Origin: Methanosarcinales archaeon
GTDB lineage: Archaea; Halobacteriota; Methanosarcinia; Methanosarcinales; EX4572-44
Assembly (NCBI GenBank): GCA_004212095.1
Contig: RXIJ01000043.1
Span: forward strand, 1-18,514
Direction of reading: 5' to 3'
Length of the DNA stretch: 18,514 nucleotides
Of this stretch, positions 1-7,560 are shown in pieces; position 1 is the first letter of the stretch; each line of letters starts with the position of its first letter. Both the position numbers and the translations under genes were made by a program. The notes beneath the pieces were generated by a model, which ran no database searches, had not been told where the DNA came from, and saw only the letters and a program-made list of their open reading frames with translations.

Positions 1-1774
1 CACTTGGTATCGTTAAATCGTAAAATATTGCTCGCCCCTCCTGTGGTTTCAGATTAATCCCCCACCGGTAGTTGTACTCACCATCAGTCGATATGATTTC
101 GGGCTGGGGGCTTGGATTGTATATAGGGTATGCCAGGGATTCATACAGCATGAACTTTTGTTTTGTCTCGGTGTTGTTGCGGATTTGTATAATCACATGC
201 TGCACTTTTTCGTGCTGTTCAACCTGTCTTTTGATATGCACATTTCCCATTATTTTGGCAACAACAGGTGTTATGTCAGGCACAGGAAGTTCAAGTATCT
301 CTGATGTTTTTGCTGCAATGCGCGGCAACAACTTATGGATTATTACTTCTTTTTCTCTTCTCTTGGAGAGTGCCTTTTGTTTGCTTAGGTAAGCTAACAG
401 CTTTCTTGCAAGCTCTTTTAGTGCCAGTTCGGTTTCACTTACGATCTCTGGCACATCAGCAATTGCCTCCTTTGATTCTGAGGTAAATGGTATGTGTGTT
501 GATGCTACGTGTACCAGTATGATAATTGGCCCAACTGGTAGGCTTCCTCCAGGCTGGTCGATAGAGTACTGCCTCCACTTGATATTTTCAATGGCATGAG
601 TGATAGCACAGGCTCCTTGTTGATACAACAACGGCACCCTGTTTGCAAACCGCAGTATATTTGTACGCTGATCTTTTCTAAGATTTCCTCCATAAGCAAT
701 GCCCGCCTCAACAACAAAAGGATGGCCGCTGTGCACTGAAGCTGTGCGCGTAGTAGTAGCGATAAAATCTATGGTGTGTTCTTTTTCAAGTCCTTTATAA
801 ATGAGTTGTTCACCGATTGGTGAGAGACAATCAGTAGATGGTGCCATAATCTTCACATTTTTAAAAGCATTGATGAGTTTTTTTGCCCCGTTCAGATCGA
901 TTAGATGTGGATCAGTGTCCGGATCAAGACCTGCCTTGCTGCAAATTTCTTCTGCAGTGTAGAGACCAATCTTGGAAAGGGAGTGTCGAAGGAAAGCTGC
1001 AAGACGCTGGCGCTCTGTGTATCGCAGCATTTTTAACAGTGTTCCAAGTTCGATGCCGTTTGGATGTGGCAGCACTTCTTTTGCTGGTGCCGGCAACCTG
1101 TCGGTAGCACGCTCAAACCGAATTTCGTTTCCATCAGGCTCTATGAATGTAATCCGTGCATGTGGATTGATGATTGCAGTATCTTTCAGGTATTCGTATA
1201 CTGATTGTCGCCGTCCTTTGACATAGCTTGCTTCCATTTCAAGTTCGATGCGAATGCCCTGCAGCCGATCCCACTCGATTTCCTCGTCTTCGAGTATTTG
1301 CGGCTCATTGGTTTTTGTGTTTATAATAAGTTCAAAATAGTGAGCAGGATAATCTTTTCCAATCTTGGAAATGATACGAACCGGCTTTCCGGACGTAAGT
1401 TGTGAATACAGTACTGCTGCCGATATGCCAATTCCCTGCTGCCCGCGACTCTGTTTTATGGCGTAAAAACGTGAGCCGTACAACAATTTTGCAAAAACGT
1501 TTGGAATCTGTTCTCGTGTAATACCAGGTCCGTTATCTTCAACAATTGTTGTTATCGTTTCTTTGGTTGTGTTTTCTACAAAAACTATAATATCAGGAAG
1601 TATGTCCGCCTCTTCACAAGCATCAAGTGCATTATCCACTGCCTCCTTCACAGTAGTTATCAGACATCGTGGAGCAGAATCAAAACCAAGTATCTGTCTG
1701 TTCTTTTCAAAGAATTCTGCAATGCTGATAGATTGCTGTTTCTTTGCAAGTTGTTCTGCCACAGGTGTTTTCAT
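1..1774 (-). CDS. top6B: DNA topoisomerase VI subunit B, 3' end outside window
   Basis: ATP-binding subunit of the archaeal type IIB topoisomerase, which pairs with subunit A to pass one duplex through another and relax supercoils. The frame is open from an ATG at 1774 to the left edge, with 591 codons visible and no stop, so only the C-terminus is missing. The GHKL ATPase signatures are intact: EAVDNALDA (about residues 44-52, with the metal-binding Asn48), DNGPG (80-84) and GQQGIG (111-116). The transducer-domain segment PFTSESKEA, carrying the switch lysine, follows further on. The C-terminal extension after about residue 520 is rich in beta-type sequence, as in Methanosarcina-type subunits. 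A TATA-like element about 26 nt before the ATG implies a leaderless mRNA. By usual archaeal order, top6A would be expected beyond the left edge; that is inference. Confidence 0.95.
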   Translation of the reverse strand, partial: MKTPVAEQLAKKQQSISIAEFFEKNRQILGFDSAPRCLITTVKEAVDNALDACEEADILPDIIVFVENTTKETITTIVEDNGPGITREQIPNVFAKLLYGSRFYAIKQSRGQQGIGISAAVLYSQLTSGKPVRIISKIGKDYPAHYFELIINTKTNEPQILEDEEIEWDRLQGIRIELEMEASYVKGRRQSVYEYLKDTAIINPHARITFIEPDGNEIRFERATDRLPAPAKEVLPHPNGIELGTLLKMLRYTERQRLAAFLRHSLSKIGLYTAEEICSKAGLDPDTDPHLIDLNGAKKLINAFKNVKIMAPSTDCLSPIGEQLIYKGLEKEHTIDFIATTTRTASVHSGHPFVVEAGIAYGGNLRKDQRTNILRFANRVPLLYQQGACAITHAIENIKWRQYSIDQPGGSLPVGPIIILVHVASTHIPFTSESKEAIADVPEIVSETELALKELARKLLAYLSKQKALSKRREKEVIIHKLLPRIAAKTSEILELPVPDITPVVAKIMGNVHIKRQVEQHEKVQHVIIQIRNNTETKQKFMLYESLAYPIYNPSPQPEIISTDGEYNYRWGINLKPQEGRAIFYDLTIPS

Positions 1775-1795
1775 CAGATATTATTAATATGGAAT

Positions 1796-1803
1796 GGTAT
1801 ATG
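1796..1803 (-). promoter_or_regulatory. TATA box of top6B
   Basis: On the minus strand this reads CATATACC, centred about 26 nt before the top6B ATG. That spacing fits an archaeal promoter whose transcript starts at or very near the start codon. No Shine-Dalgarno site precedes the ATG. Confidence 0.55.
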
Positions 1804-1851
1804 TTACTTTGGATTCAAGAGCATTCCAACCGATATGTTTTTGAGATATTA

Positions 1852-1860
1852 TTTATATGG
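1852..1860 (+). promoter_or_regulatory. TATA box of the lipoprotein gene
   Basis: TTTATATGG lies about 24 nt before the GTG at 1880. The promoter is divergent from that of top6B. A GGTGATT-like Shine-Dalgarno element sits at 1867-1873. If transcription starts about 25 nt after the TATA box, that element would not be in the mRNA, so either an earlier TATA (around 1846) is used or the message is leaderless. Confidence 0.45.
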
Positions 1861-1879
1861 TAAAGGTGGTGATTGAATA

Positions 1880-2413
1880 GTGAGACATAAAACCATATTA
1901 ATATTGTTAATCCTCTTTTCATCAGTTTTTGCACCTGGTTGTGTAGATAATGAAACTGAAACTGAAGACATACCTGACGTTAAGATGCCGATTGATACTG
2001 CTTTAATAGGTGACCTGATCCCGACAAAAGATCTGCCGATCGGCGTTACTTATCTTGGGATGCACGAAGTAACGATTAAGAATGCAACAGAGTCCATCGA
2101 AGCTGTGTATAAAAACAGTAACAAAGACGATTTTTATGTGCGTGTTGCTAAAACAGATAGTAAAGATTCTGCAAAGAAGTTAATTGAAGATTACAAGTCC
2201 CAGTACAACGGCTATCGATATAATCCCTTTGAAGAAGTGATGCTAAGTAATCACAGTGCCACGCAGATAAAGGATTATACAATTCAACAGGGTAAAAATG
2301 AGTTTACCTACTTGTACATCTGGAATAATGAGAATTATGTGTTTATTGTTTCGAGCAACGTACTAAATGATAACTCTCTGACCTTTGAGATTGCCCAAGC
2401 AGTCGGCTACTAA
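1880..2413 (+). CDS. Small secreted lipoprotein of unknown function
   Basis: 177 residues from a GTG start. The N-terminus is a short positive stretch (MRHK), a hydrophobic core of about 14 residues and a lipobox-like FAPGC with Cys21, so export and lipid anchoring are likely. After the Cys comes an acidic linker rich in Thr and Glu, typical of archaeal surface lipoproteins. The mature part (about residues 40-177) is mixed alpha/beta with no cysteines or recognisable catalytic motif. Features such as the segment on residue-by-residue change of a protein quantity (YVRVAKTDSKDSAKKLIEDY) recall small archaeal lipoproteins of unknown role. I do not recognise the family. It stands alone between top6B and a probable small RNA. 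Confidence 0.75.
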   Translation: MRHKTILILLILFSSVFAPGCVDNETETEDIPDVKMPIDTALIGDLIPTKDLPIGVTYLGMHEVTIKNATESIEAVYKNSNKDDFYVRVAKTDSKDSAKKLIEDYKSQYNGYRYNPFEEVMLSNHSATQIKDYTIQQGKNEFTYLYIWNNENYVFIVSSNVLNDNSLTFEIAQAVGY

Positions 2414-2474
2414 AAGCATGGTATTTGTACTTGTATAGAACTACGAGATTATATGCAGTCCTGAAACCTTTGAC

Positions 2475-2486
2475 TTTATATACTCG
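2475..2486 (+). promoter_or_regulatory. TATA promoter of a possible small RNA
   Basis: The 12-mer TTTATATACTCG occurs here and again at 2779-2790, where it precedes the antitoxin-like gene at the expected distance. No open reading frame begins about 25 nt downstream of this copy. Transcription from it would start near 2505 and run into two hairpins. Confidence 0.45.
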
Positions 2487-2504
2487 TCTTCTCTGCATGA
2501 GAAA

Positions 2505-2615
2505 ACGAAACAAAGTCGTAAAGTAAAATTGTAGCAAGGCACGTTTCGTGCCGTTGCAATTTGACTACAGGAGTTATAGACCACTTGCAGATAATTTACT
2601 CCTGGAAAATTTTTT
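2505..2615 (+). ncRNA. Candidate structured small RNA
   Basis: There is no protein gene between 2414 and 2805. Downstream of the TATA element at 2475 lies a hairpin. Its arms GCAAGGCACG (2534-2543) and CGTGCCGTTGC (2547-2557) pair around a TTT loop with one bulged G, and the stem is extended by AAATT/AATTT (2526-2530 with 2558-2562). A second stem pairs CAGGAGT (2568-2574) with ACTCCTG (2598-2604). A run of six T follows at about 2610-2615, which could end transcription. It does not look like tRNA, a C/D-box RNA, RNase P RNA or 7S RNA. It is a prediction from structure and context only. The rest of the gap (2616-2778) shows nothing I recognise. Confidence 0.35.
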
Positions 2616-2778
2616 CCCGGGTGATGCTCCTTTTCATCTATCATTGGTATACGGGCTTAAAAGCTGGTTCATGGGTTGATGGTTTCATGCACCCCCTCTC
2701 CTGACACCTTTAATCAATGAACTATCACCTATCAACTGTTTTTTGTGCAGGCTGCAATAATCCGGCAAACCGAAGTTA

Positions 2779-2786
2779 TTTATATA
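2779..2786 (+). promoter_or_regulatory. TATA box of the antitoxin-like gene
   Basis: TTTATATA is centred about 24 nt before the GTG at 2806. This suggests a leaderless mRNA, and no Shine-Dalgarno site is present. Confidence 0.55.
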
Positions 2787-2805
2787 CTCGCTGCCAACAT
2801 TATTA

Positions 2806-3054
2806 GTGGTGATAGAAATTCCAGAATTAAAGGTTGAAATTCCAGCGGGATTATTTAAAATCGCCGGGGAAGAGCTTGAAAAGTCAGAAACGAAGGTATT
2901 GCTCAGGGAAGCAGTGGAGGAAAAGCTAAGAGTATTGCTATTATTCAAGGTGGTTGACAATATATTAAAGAAGAGTAAACTTACAGATGAACAGGCCAAA
3001 GAATTAGCAGAAGAATTGGAAGAGAAAGTTGCTAAAAGGCATGGGCTTATCTAA
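2806..3054 (+). CDS. Small acidic helical protein, probable antitoxin of the adjacent PIN protein
   Basis: 82 residues from a GTG start placed by the TATA box. A short N-terminal strand-like part (VIEIPELKVEIP) precedes a charged, Glu/Lys-rich, largely helical body (about residues 18-80). The last third (LTDEQAKELAEELEEKVAKR) has heptad-like spacing. The size, acidity and position 9 nt before a PIN-domain reading frame fit the antitoxin of a VapBC-like pair. The N-terminal strand could be the DNA-binding or dimer part and the helical tail the toxin-binding part, but that is inference. I do not see a clear ribbon-helix-helix or AbrB signature. If the PIN gene is truly dead, this antitoxin may be a relic still being expressed. 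Confidence 0.6.
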   Translation: MVIEIPELKVEIPAGLFKIAGEELEKSETKVLLREAVEEKLRVLLLFKVVDNILKKSKLTDEQAKELAEELEEKVAKRHGLI

Positions 3055-3063
3055 GGGTTAAGA

Positions 3064-3487
3064 ATGGAACTTGTTATTGACGCCGCCATTTTGTTCTCCT
3101 TCTTTAAACCCAAATCTTTTACAAGAGATTTTGTTAAGTTGTTATACAGTAATAAGGGTGAGATTATTTGCCCCTGATTTTTTGTTAGACGAACTCCTAT
3201 CACTCAAAGAAAGAATCTGTGAATTTTGTGGAATAGATGAAGAAGAATTTACAACCTCTTTTATACTTCTGTGCGAGGTGGTAGATGTTATACCAAAGTC
3301 TGAATATGAAAGGTTCCTTTCAGAAGCAAAAAGTCTATTACCAGAGCATCCGAAAGATGCTTCATATTTTGCGTTAGCTCTCAAACTTTCCATTTCCATC
3401 TGGTCTAACGAGAAAAGATTTAAGAAACAGTCCGCAGTCAAAGTATTTTCAACACATGAGTTAAACGGATTATTTTTATTTGGTTGA
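3064..3487 (+). pseudogene. PIN-domain ribonuclease (VapC-like toxin) with a one-base frameshift
   Basis: Reading from the ATG at 3064 gives a typical PIN N-terminus (MELVIDAAILFSFF...) that stops at a TGA at 3175-3177. The rest of the protein continues in the next frame to 3487: LFAPDFLLDELLSLK, an acidic DEEEF segment, HPKDASYFALALKL, then IWSNEKRFKKQ. Removing one G from the GGG at 3156-3158 joins the halves as SNKVRLFAPDF and gives about 140 residues, the normal size for this family. Even after repair, the usual DxN of the first motif reads DAA and the late SND reads SNE, so the active site looks slightly worn. It may be a real pseudogene or a sequencing error in a short homopolymer. Confidence 0.75.
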
Positions 3488-3601
3488 TTATCTTTCAAGA
3501 TTAGTCCATAAACCTTATGTTCAGGCTCAAAGCTTATCCTTCGATTCATTTGGAACTACACAGCTACCAGAAGTGTGGGATTAGACTATTTATTCCTGTC
3601 A

Positions 3602-5248
3602 TCAGGAGGTAGTAGTGGGGAAGAGGTCAATAAATTCAAATTTCTCTGCATCGAATAATCCTTTATCACTCAGTTTCAGTTTTGGTATAACAAGTAACGA
3701 TAAAAAAGACAGCATCATAAACGGTGCACGAAGTGTTGAACCAAAAGATTTGGCAATCTTATCCATTTCAGTATATTTTTCTGCAACTGTCAGGTAGTCT
3801 TCATTGGACATAATTCCTGCAATCGGCAGAGGCAAAATCATCTCCGTGTTTTCAGATGCTGCGCTGATGCCCCCTTTGTTTCCAATAATCAGGTTAACAG
3901 CTCTGCACATATCCGGATCATTAACTCCAATAACAACAATGTTATGAGAGTCGTGAGAAACACTTGAAGCAATAGCTCCTCGTTTTAGCCCGAAATTTTT
4001 AACAAAAGCTGTTGCCACCTTCGCTTCATTATAACGATTGATTGATGCCATTTTTAATATATCTCTTTTTACATTAGACACAACACATCCATCAACTACC
4101 AGTGGTTGTGCAACTATTTTACTGGTAATTAATTGACCATCGATTACTTCAATTATATTTATTTTGCCATTTTTATATGGAACTGCAAAATCTCCCTCTA
4201 CTTTTTCCTTAACGTTAAAATTATTTACTATTTTTGATGATTTTTTTAGTATCAGGGTTCTGCCATTTTCTGCAACCAGTTTCCCGTTGATATATGTTTT
4301 CAGTACATTGAAGTCATCAAGGTTATCTACCTCAATAAAATCAGCAGCATCCCCGACCTGTAATAACCCGACATCCAACTGGTAATGTAAAACAGGATTC
4401 ACACATGCAACACGAAGAATCTTCATTAGATCAATACCATGACCAAGACCTCTTTTCACCAGTTCATTGATGTGTCCTTTTAATAGATCATCCGGATGTT
4501 TATCATCACTACAGAACATGCAGCGGTCGTTATGAGTTCCCACAATGGAAATTAGCTCTTCAAAGTTCCTTCCAAGAGACCCTTCTCTGATCTGGATATT
4601 CATGCCAAGTTCAAGCCTCTCCAAAGCCTCTCCTATTGTGGAGCACTCGTGATCAGTGGATATTCCTGCATCCACATACTTTTTTAGCTCTTTACCGCCA
4701 AGCATTGGAGCATGACCATCGATTAATTTTGAACATTTTTTGGCGATATTAATTTTATTGATGATTTCAGGATCGTCATTAACAACACCGGGAAAATTCA
4801 TAACCTCCCCTAAATATTTTATCTGCTTTAGCTTTAACAATTCCTCTATCTCACCAGAACCAAGAACTGCTCCACTGGTCTCAAAGGGTGTTGCAGGCAC
4901 ACAGGAGGGTGCCCCAAAGTAAAATTTGAAAGGAATGCTCAGAGCGTCTTCTATCATATATTTTACTCCTTTTAGTCCAAGCACATTGGCTATCTCGTGT
5001 GGGTCAGAAACTGCTGCAACCGTTCCATGAATTACAGCCGCCCGTGCAAACTCCGAAGGAGTTAACATCGAGCTTTCGATATGAATATGCGCATCAACGA
5101 GTCCAGGGATAATGTAGGTGTCACACTTGTCATCTGTTTTCAGGATATCCACTATTCTGCCGTTTGAAATTATTAGGGTTCCCTTGTAAATCCTGGAATG
5201 CGGGACATCAACAATGTTACCTGAGATTGTTTTTACATCTTTTTTCAT
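3602..5248 (-). CDS. ade: Adenine deaminase
   Basis: Converts adenine to hypoxanthine and ammonia in cytoplasmic purine salvage. 548 residues, normal for the Ade family within the amidohydrolase superfamily. The N-terminal small beta domain (SGNIVDV...SNGRIVDI) leads to the metal motif VDAHIHIESS (His54 and His56) and then SDPHEIANVLG. After these come DGHAPMLGG, STDHEC and CSDDKHPDDLL, which supply the remaining metal and catalytic residues. A C-terminal domain of about 170 residues (KVATAFVKNFGLKRGAIASSVSHDSHN...) is also characteristic. It begins 58 nt after the mmp15 stop on the same strand and may share its transcript. The spacer has no clear TATA box and only a weak ribosome site. A functional link to the mmp genes is not known to me. 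Confidence 0.95.
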   Translation of the reverse strand: MKKDVKTISGNIVDVPHSRIYKGTLIISNGRIVDILKTDDKCDTYIIPGLVDAHIHIESSMLTPSEFARAAVIHGTVAAVSDPHEIANVLGLKGVKYMIEDALSIPFKFYFGAPSCVPATPFETSGAVLGSGEIEELLKLKQIKYLGEVMNFPGVVNDDPEIINKINIAKKCSKLIDGHAPMLGGKELKKYVDAGISTDHECSTIGEALERLELGMNIQIREGSLGRNFEELISIVGTHNDRCMFCSDDKHPDDLLKGHINELVKRGLGHGIDLMKILRVACVNPVLHYQLDVGLLQVGDAADFIEVDNLDDFNVLKTYINGKLVAENGRTLILKKSSKIVNNFNVKEKVEGDFAVPYKNGKINIIEVIDGQLITSKIVAQPLVVDGCVVSNVKRDILKMASINRYNEAKVATAFVKNFGLKRGAIASSVSHDSHNIVVIGVNDPDMCRAVNLIIGNKGGISAASENTEMILPLPIAGIMSNEDYLTVAEKYTEMDKIAKSFGSTLRAPFMMLSFLSLLVIPKLKLSDKGLFDAEKFEFIDLFPTTTS

Positions 5249-5306
5249 CTTTGTTCCAGGTTCTTTTTGTAACCACAGGACTCGTTATTTCTGCAAAGAA
5301 AAAGCT

Positions 5307-6551
5307 TTACTTTTTACTGGTATCCACCAGTCCTGATACAAGAAGTGCTGAACCAACTGCCCCGATAAACTGGGAGTATTTTGGTATGTGTACTTCCACA
5401 TGCAGCAAGTCTTCAAGCGCTTTCGGAAGCCCTGCTATCAGTGATGAACCGCCAACCATAATCACCGGCTCTTTGACTTCCACCTCTTGTAGTTGTTGTT
5501 CAAAGACCTGTTCTGCTACACTGTAACACGCTGCTGCAGCAACATCCTCTGGTTTTGCTCCTGTTGATAGTGAGTTTACAAGCGATTGTATTCCAAAGAC
5601 AATACAGTAACTGTTCATTTCAATGTTTTTGTAATTTCCCTTGAGTGCAAGGTCTCCAAGTTTGGTGATTTCCACACCAAGTCTTCTTGCGGTTATTTCA
5701 AGGAATCTTCCTGATGCACCTGCACAGATGCCGCCGAGAGTAAACATCCCTGGTATGCCATTGTGGACTGAGATTGCTTTATTATCCATCCCGCCAATGT
5801 CGATTACAGTAGCATCTCCTTTTTGTTTGTCTGCAAGAAATACTGCACCTTTACTGTTAACAGTAACCTCTTCCTGCATGAGATCAGCACCAAGCTTGTC
5901 CCCTATAAGAAACCGTCCATAGCCAGTGGTGCCAAGTGCATCCAGTTTACTTTTTTTGATTCCTGCACTTTCCAGTGCAATGTTAAATGCTTCATCTGCA
6001 CTGTCCAACACTTTTGTCGTTGGAACCCAACCGGTGCCTATAACCTCGTTGTCTTTCATAATCACGCATTTGGTGGTAGTTGAGCCTGAATCGATTCCTG
6101 CCGTAAGACCTGTTTGCTTCTCTCGTGCAAGCAGGCTTTTTCTGCGTGCCATGGTGGTAAGAGCCTCCATCCTTGTAAGCAGTGTACCGGATGTGGTGCG
6201 TTCCGTGAATGAATAACTGATCACAGGCAGGCTTGTTTTTTCATATATGTATCTACGCACTTCACTTCTGGCAAGCGCTGCTTCAGCACATCTGAAACAG
6301 GTAGCAACGAACACAGCGTCCACATCGGTTTTTCCATCAACGATTGATTTTGCTCTTGCCATCAGTAGCTTGAGGTCAGGGCTTGCAACTTCCAAGCCAA
6401 AATCCTCTTCAATTCTTGCGATATCATCATAGTCGACATCAGCAAATACCATTTCTGCATTCACCTGTTTGGCTGCAGCCTCGATTTCAGGTTGAATGCC
6501 GCTATATTCTGTTCCACAGGATAACTGTGCGATTTTAACATTTTTACTCAT
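5307..6551 (-). CDS. mmp15: Methanogenesis marker protein 15 (ASKHA ATPase of the dehydratase-activator type)
   Basis: 414 residues. An N-terminal part of about 145 residues holds the CFRCAEAAL segment (Cys85 and Cys88). A BadF/BadG/HgdC-type ATPase domain follows: phosphate-1 loop GIDSGSTTTK (152-161), second phosphate loop DIGGMDNKAI (251-260), and adenosine motif VGGSSL near residue 367. The two cysteines that hold the bridging [4Fe-4S] cluster in dimeric activators are present in CAGASGRFLE (Cys276) and SYCIVFG (Cys316). In the family, ATP hydrolysis drives low-potential electron transfer. The marker protein is thought to serve MCR maturation or reductive activation; that role is inferred from the family and from its restriction to MCR-encoding archaea. 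Its start overlaps the end of mmp5 by 8 nt, implying coupled translation. Confidence 0.92.
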   Translation of the reverse strand: MSKNVKIAQLSCGTEYSGIQPEIEAAAKQVNAEMVFADVDYDDIARIEEDFGLEVASPDLKLLMARAKSIVDGKTDVDAVFVATCFRCAEAALARSEVRRYIYEKTSLPVISYSFTERTTSGTLLTRMEALTTMARRKSLLAREKQTGLTAGIDSGSTTTKCVIMKDNEVIGTGWVPTTKVLDSADEAFNIALESAGIKKSKLDALGTTGYGRFLIGDKLGADLMQEEVTVNSKGAVFLADKQKGDATVIDIGGMDNKAISVHNGIPGMFTLGGICAGASGRFLEITARRLGVEITKLGDLALKGNYKNIEMNSYCIVFGIQSLVNSLSTGAKPEDVAAAACYSVAEQVFEQQLQEVEVKEPVIMVGGSSLIAGLPKALEDLLHVEVHIPKYSQFIGAVGSALLVSGLVDTSKK

Positions 6552-6996
6552 GTTTTAGCACCTCCGATGATTGAAGGAACTCAGCAATTTTGTATACAAA
6601 GTCTCTTGCGTCATCATCATTCGTTGGATAAGATAATTCAAGCGTTGGTATTTTTTTTGCACGTATAAGAAAGTTTACAAGCTCATTGGTACGTGCACAC
6701 CCCATACACCCAAAAGTTGCTTCCGGCTCGCTGACAACGACTGCTGCCTCTGCTCTTTCAAGTAGTGGCCCTATCAGTGACATTCTGCCACGTACACCGG
6801 ATGGAACCTCTACTGCTGCATATTTTAAACCTATTTTAGGGTCCTCCGGCGTGATGTTGAGCGGCGGCGAGTCAAGTCCCACACTCGTAACTTTTTTTCT
6901 AATCTCCTGTGGAATGGTAAGCGGCTCGTGACCGAATCGATCTACTAAATCAGCCAGAACGAGGCTGTTGGTTGGATATATCAATATTTTTGACAT
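6544..6996 (-). CDS. mmp5: Methanogenesis marker protein 5
   Basis: 150 residues, the usual size. The most conserved region is PEATFGCMGCARTNELV, with a CxxC (Cys97 and Cys100) that could bind metal or an Fe-S cluster. It is preceded by SGVRGRMSLIGPLLERA, which I associate with this family. No membrane segment or signal peptide is visible. It lies between mmp6 (19 nt upstream) and mmp15 (8-nt overlap), the order I recall from methanogen genomes. Its molecular role is unknown to me beyond membership in the MCR-associated marker set. Several such proteins have been reported with the MCR activation machinery, but I cannot confirm from sequence that this one takes part. Confidence 0.9.
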   Translation of the reverse strand: MSKILIYPTNSLVLADLVDRFGHEPLTIPQEIRKKVTSVGLDSPPLNITPEDPKIGLKYAAVEVPSGVRGRMSLIGPLLERAEAAVVVSEPEATFGCMGCARTNELVNFLIRAKKIPTLELSYPTNDDDARDFVYKIAEFLQSSEVLKHE

Positions 6997-7015
6997 GTTC
7001 TATTCCTTCTGATAT

Positions 7016-7471
7016 TCATAAACTATGAAGACAATCTGCGATGATCTTTTTAAACACATCGACATCGAGTTTTGCTGGTTTTTCGTATGTTGTTGATTTC
7101 ACTCCCATATCATACTCTAACAAGGCGCGTGACATTAATGGGAGCGTTGCTGCTTCCACCTCTATCTGGTGGAAGCCCGGTCGTGCACCACCACCGCTTG
7201 TAGCTCTGCACCTCCGCAGATCGCCTATAGGAAATCCACGTTCTTTAATAAAAATGCCATACGGATCAAGAATTCGAATATCTCTTATCAAACTGTTCAC
7301 ATCTTCCTTCTTTCCGGATACCTCTGCTCCAAAACACGTTTCTTTAACAATCACATCTTTTTGCAGTGCGTATATCTTATATAACAAGTCTCCTGGCATC
7401 ATGTGTCTTGAGGAGAGAACGATAAGTTTTGTTATCACATCTTTGTTACTTACATCATCGGTGTCTTTCAT
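7016..7471 (-). CDS. mmp6: Methanogenesis marker protein 6
   Basis: About 151 residues, first gene of the mmp6-mmp5-mmp15 run. I chose the ATG at 7471 rather than the in-frame ATG at 7489. A strong Shine-Dalgarno GGGAGG (minus strand, 7484-7479) lies 7 nt before it and would otherwise encode Gly-Gly of the longer form; a TATA box at 7517-7525 also places the transcript start between the two. Recognisable blocks are LIVLSSRHMMPGDLLYKI near the N-terminus, ETCFGAEVSG, and RDIRILDPYGIFIKERGFP followed by RRCRATSGGGARPGFHQIE. It is a cytoplasmic protein of unknown activity found in MCR-encoding archaea. Confidence 0.9.
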   Translation of the reverse strand: MKDTDDVSNKDVITKLIVLSSRHMMPGDLLYKIYALQKDVIVKETCFGAEVSGKKEDVNSLIRDIRILDPYGIFIKERGFPIGDLRRCRATSGGGARPGFHQIEVEAATLPLMSRALLEYDMGVKSTTYEKPAKLDVDVFKKIIADCLHSL

Positions 7472-7478
7472 TGTATTT

Positions 7479-7484
7479 CCTCCC
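7479..7484 (-). promoter_or_regulatory. Shine-Dalgarno site that sets the mmp6 start
   Basis: GGGAGG on the minus strand, 7 nt before the ATG at 7471. It makes the 18-nt-longer reading from 7489 unlikely. Confidence 0.7.
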
Positions 7485-7516
7485 ATCATATATTAAGTTA
7501 CATAGTTTTTTGTTTG

Positions 7517-7525
7517 ATATATATA
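7517..7525 (-). promoter_or_regulatory. TATA box of the mmp6-mmp5-mmp15 unit
   Basis: TATATATAT on the minus strand, centred about 50 nt before the mmp6 ATG at 7471. A transcript start 25 nt downstream (near 7496) leaves a short leader that contains the Shine-Dalgarno site. Confidence 0.55.
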
Positions 7526-7560
7526 GCTAACGATACCGACTTCCGGACGAATACCAGCGT

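Noticed and set aside
2441..2644. Minus-strand reading frames across the 2414-2805 gap
   Set aside because: Short, rich in Cys, Tyr and Ser, and opposite a promoter and hairpins. No ribosome site or family resemblance.
7041..7496. Plus-strand frame of 151 codons opposite mmp6
   Set aside because: An antisense shadow of a well recognised gene.
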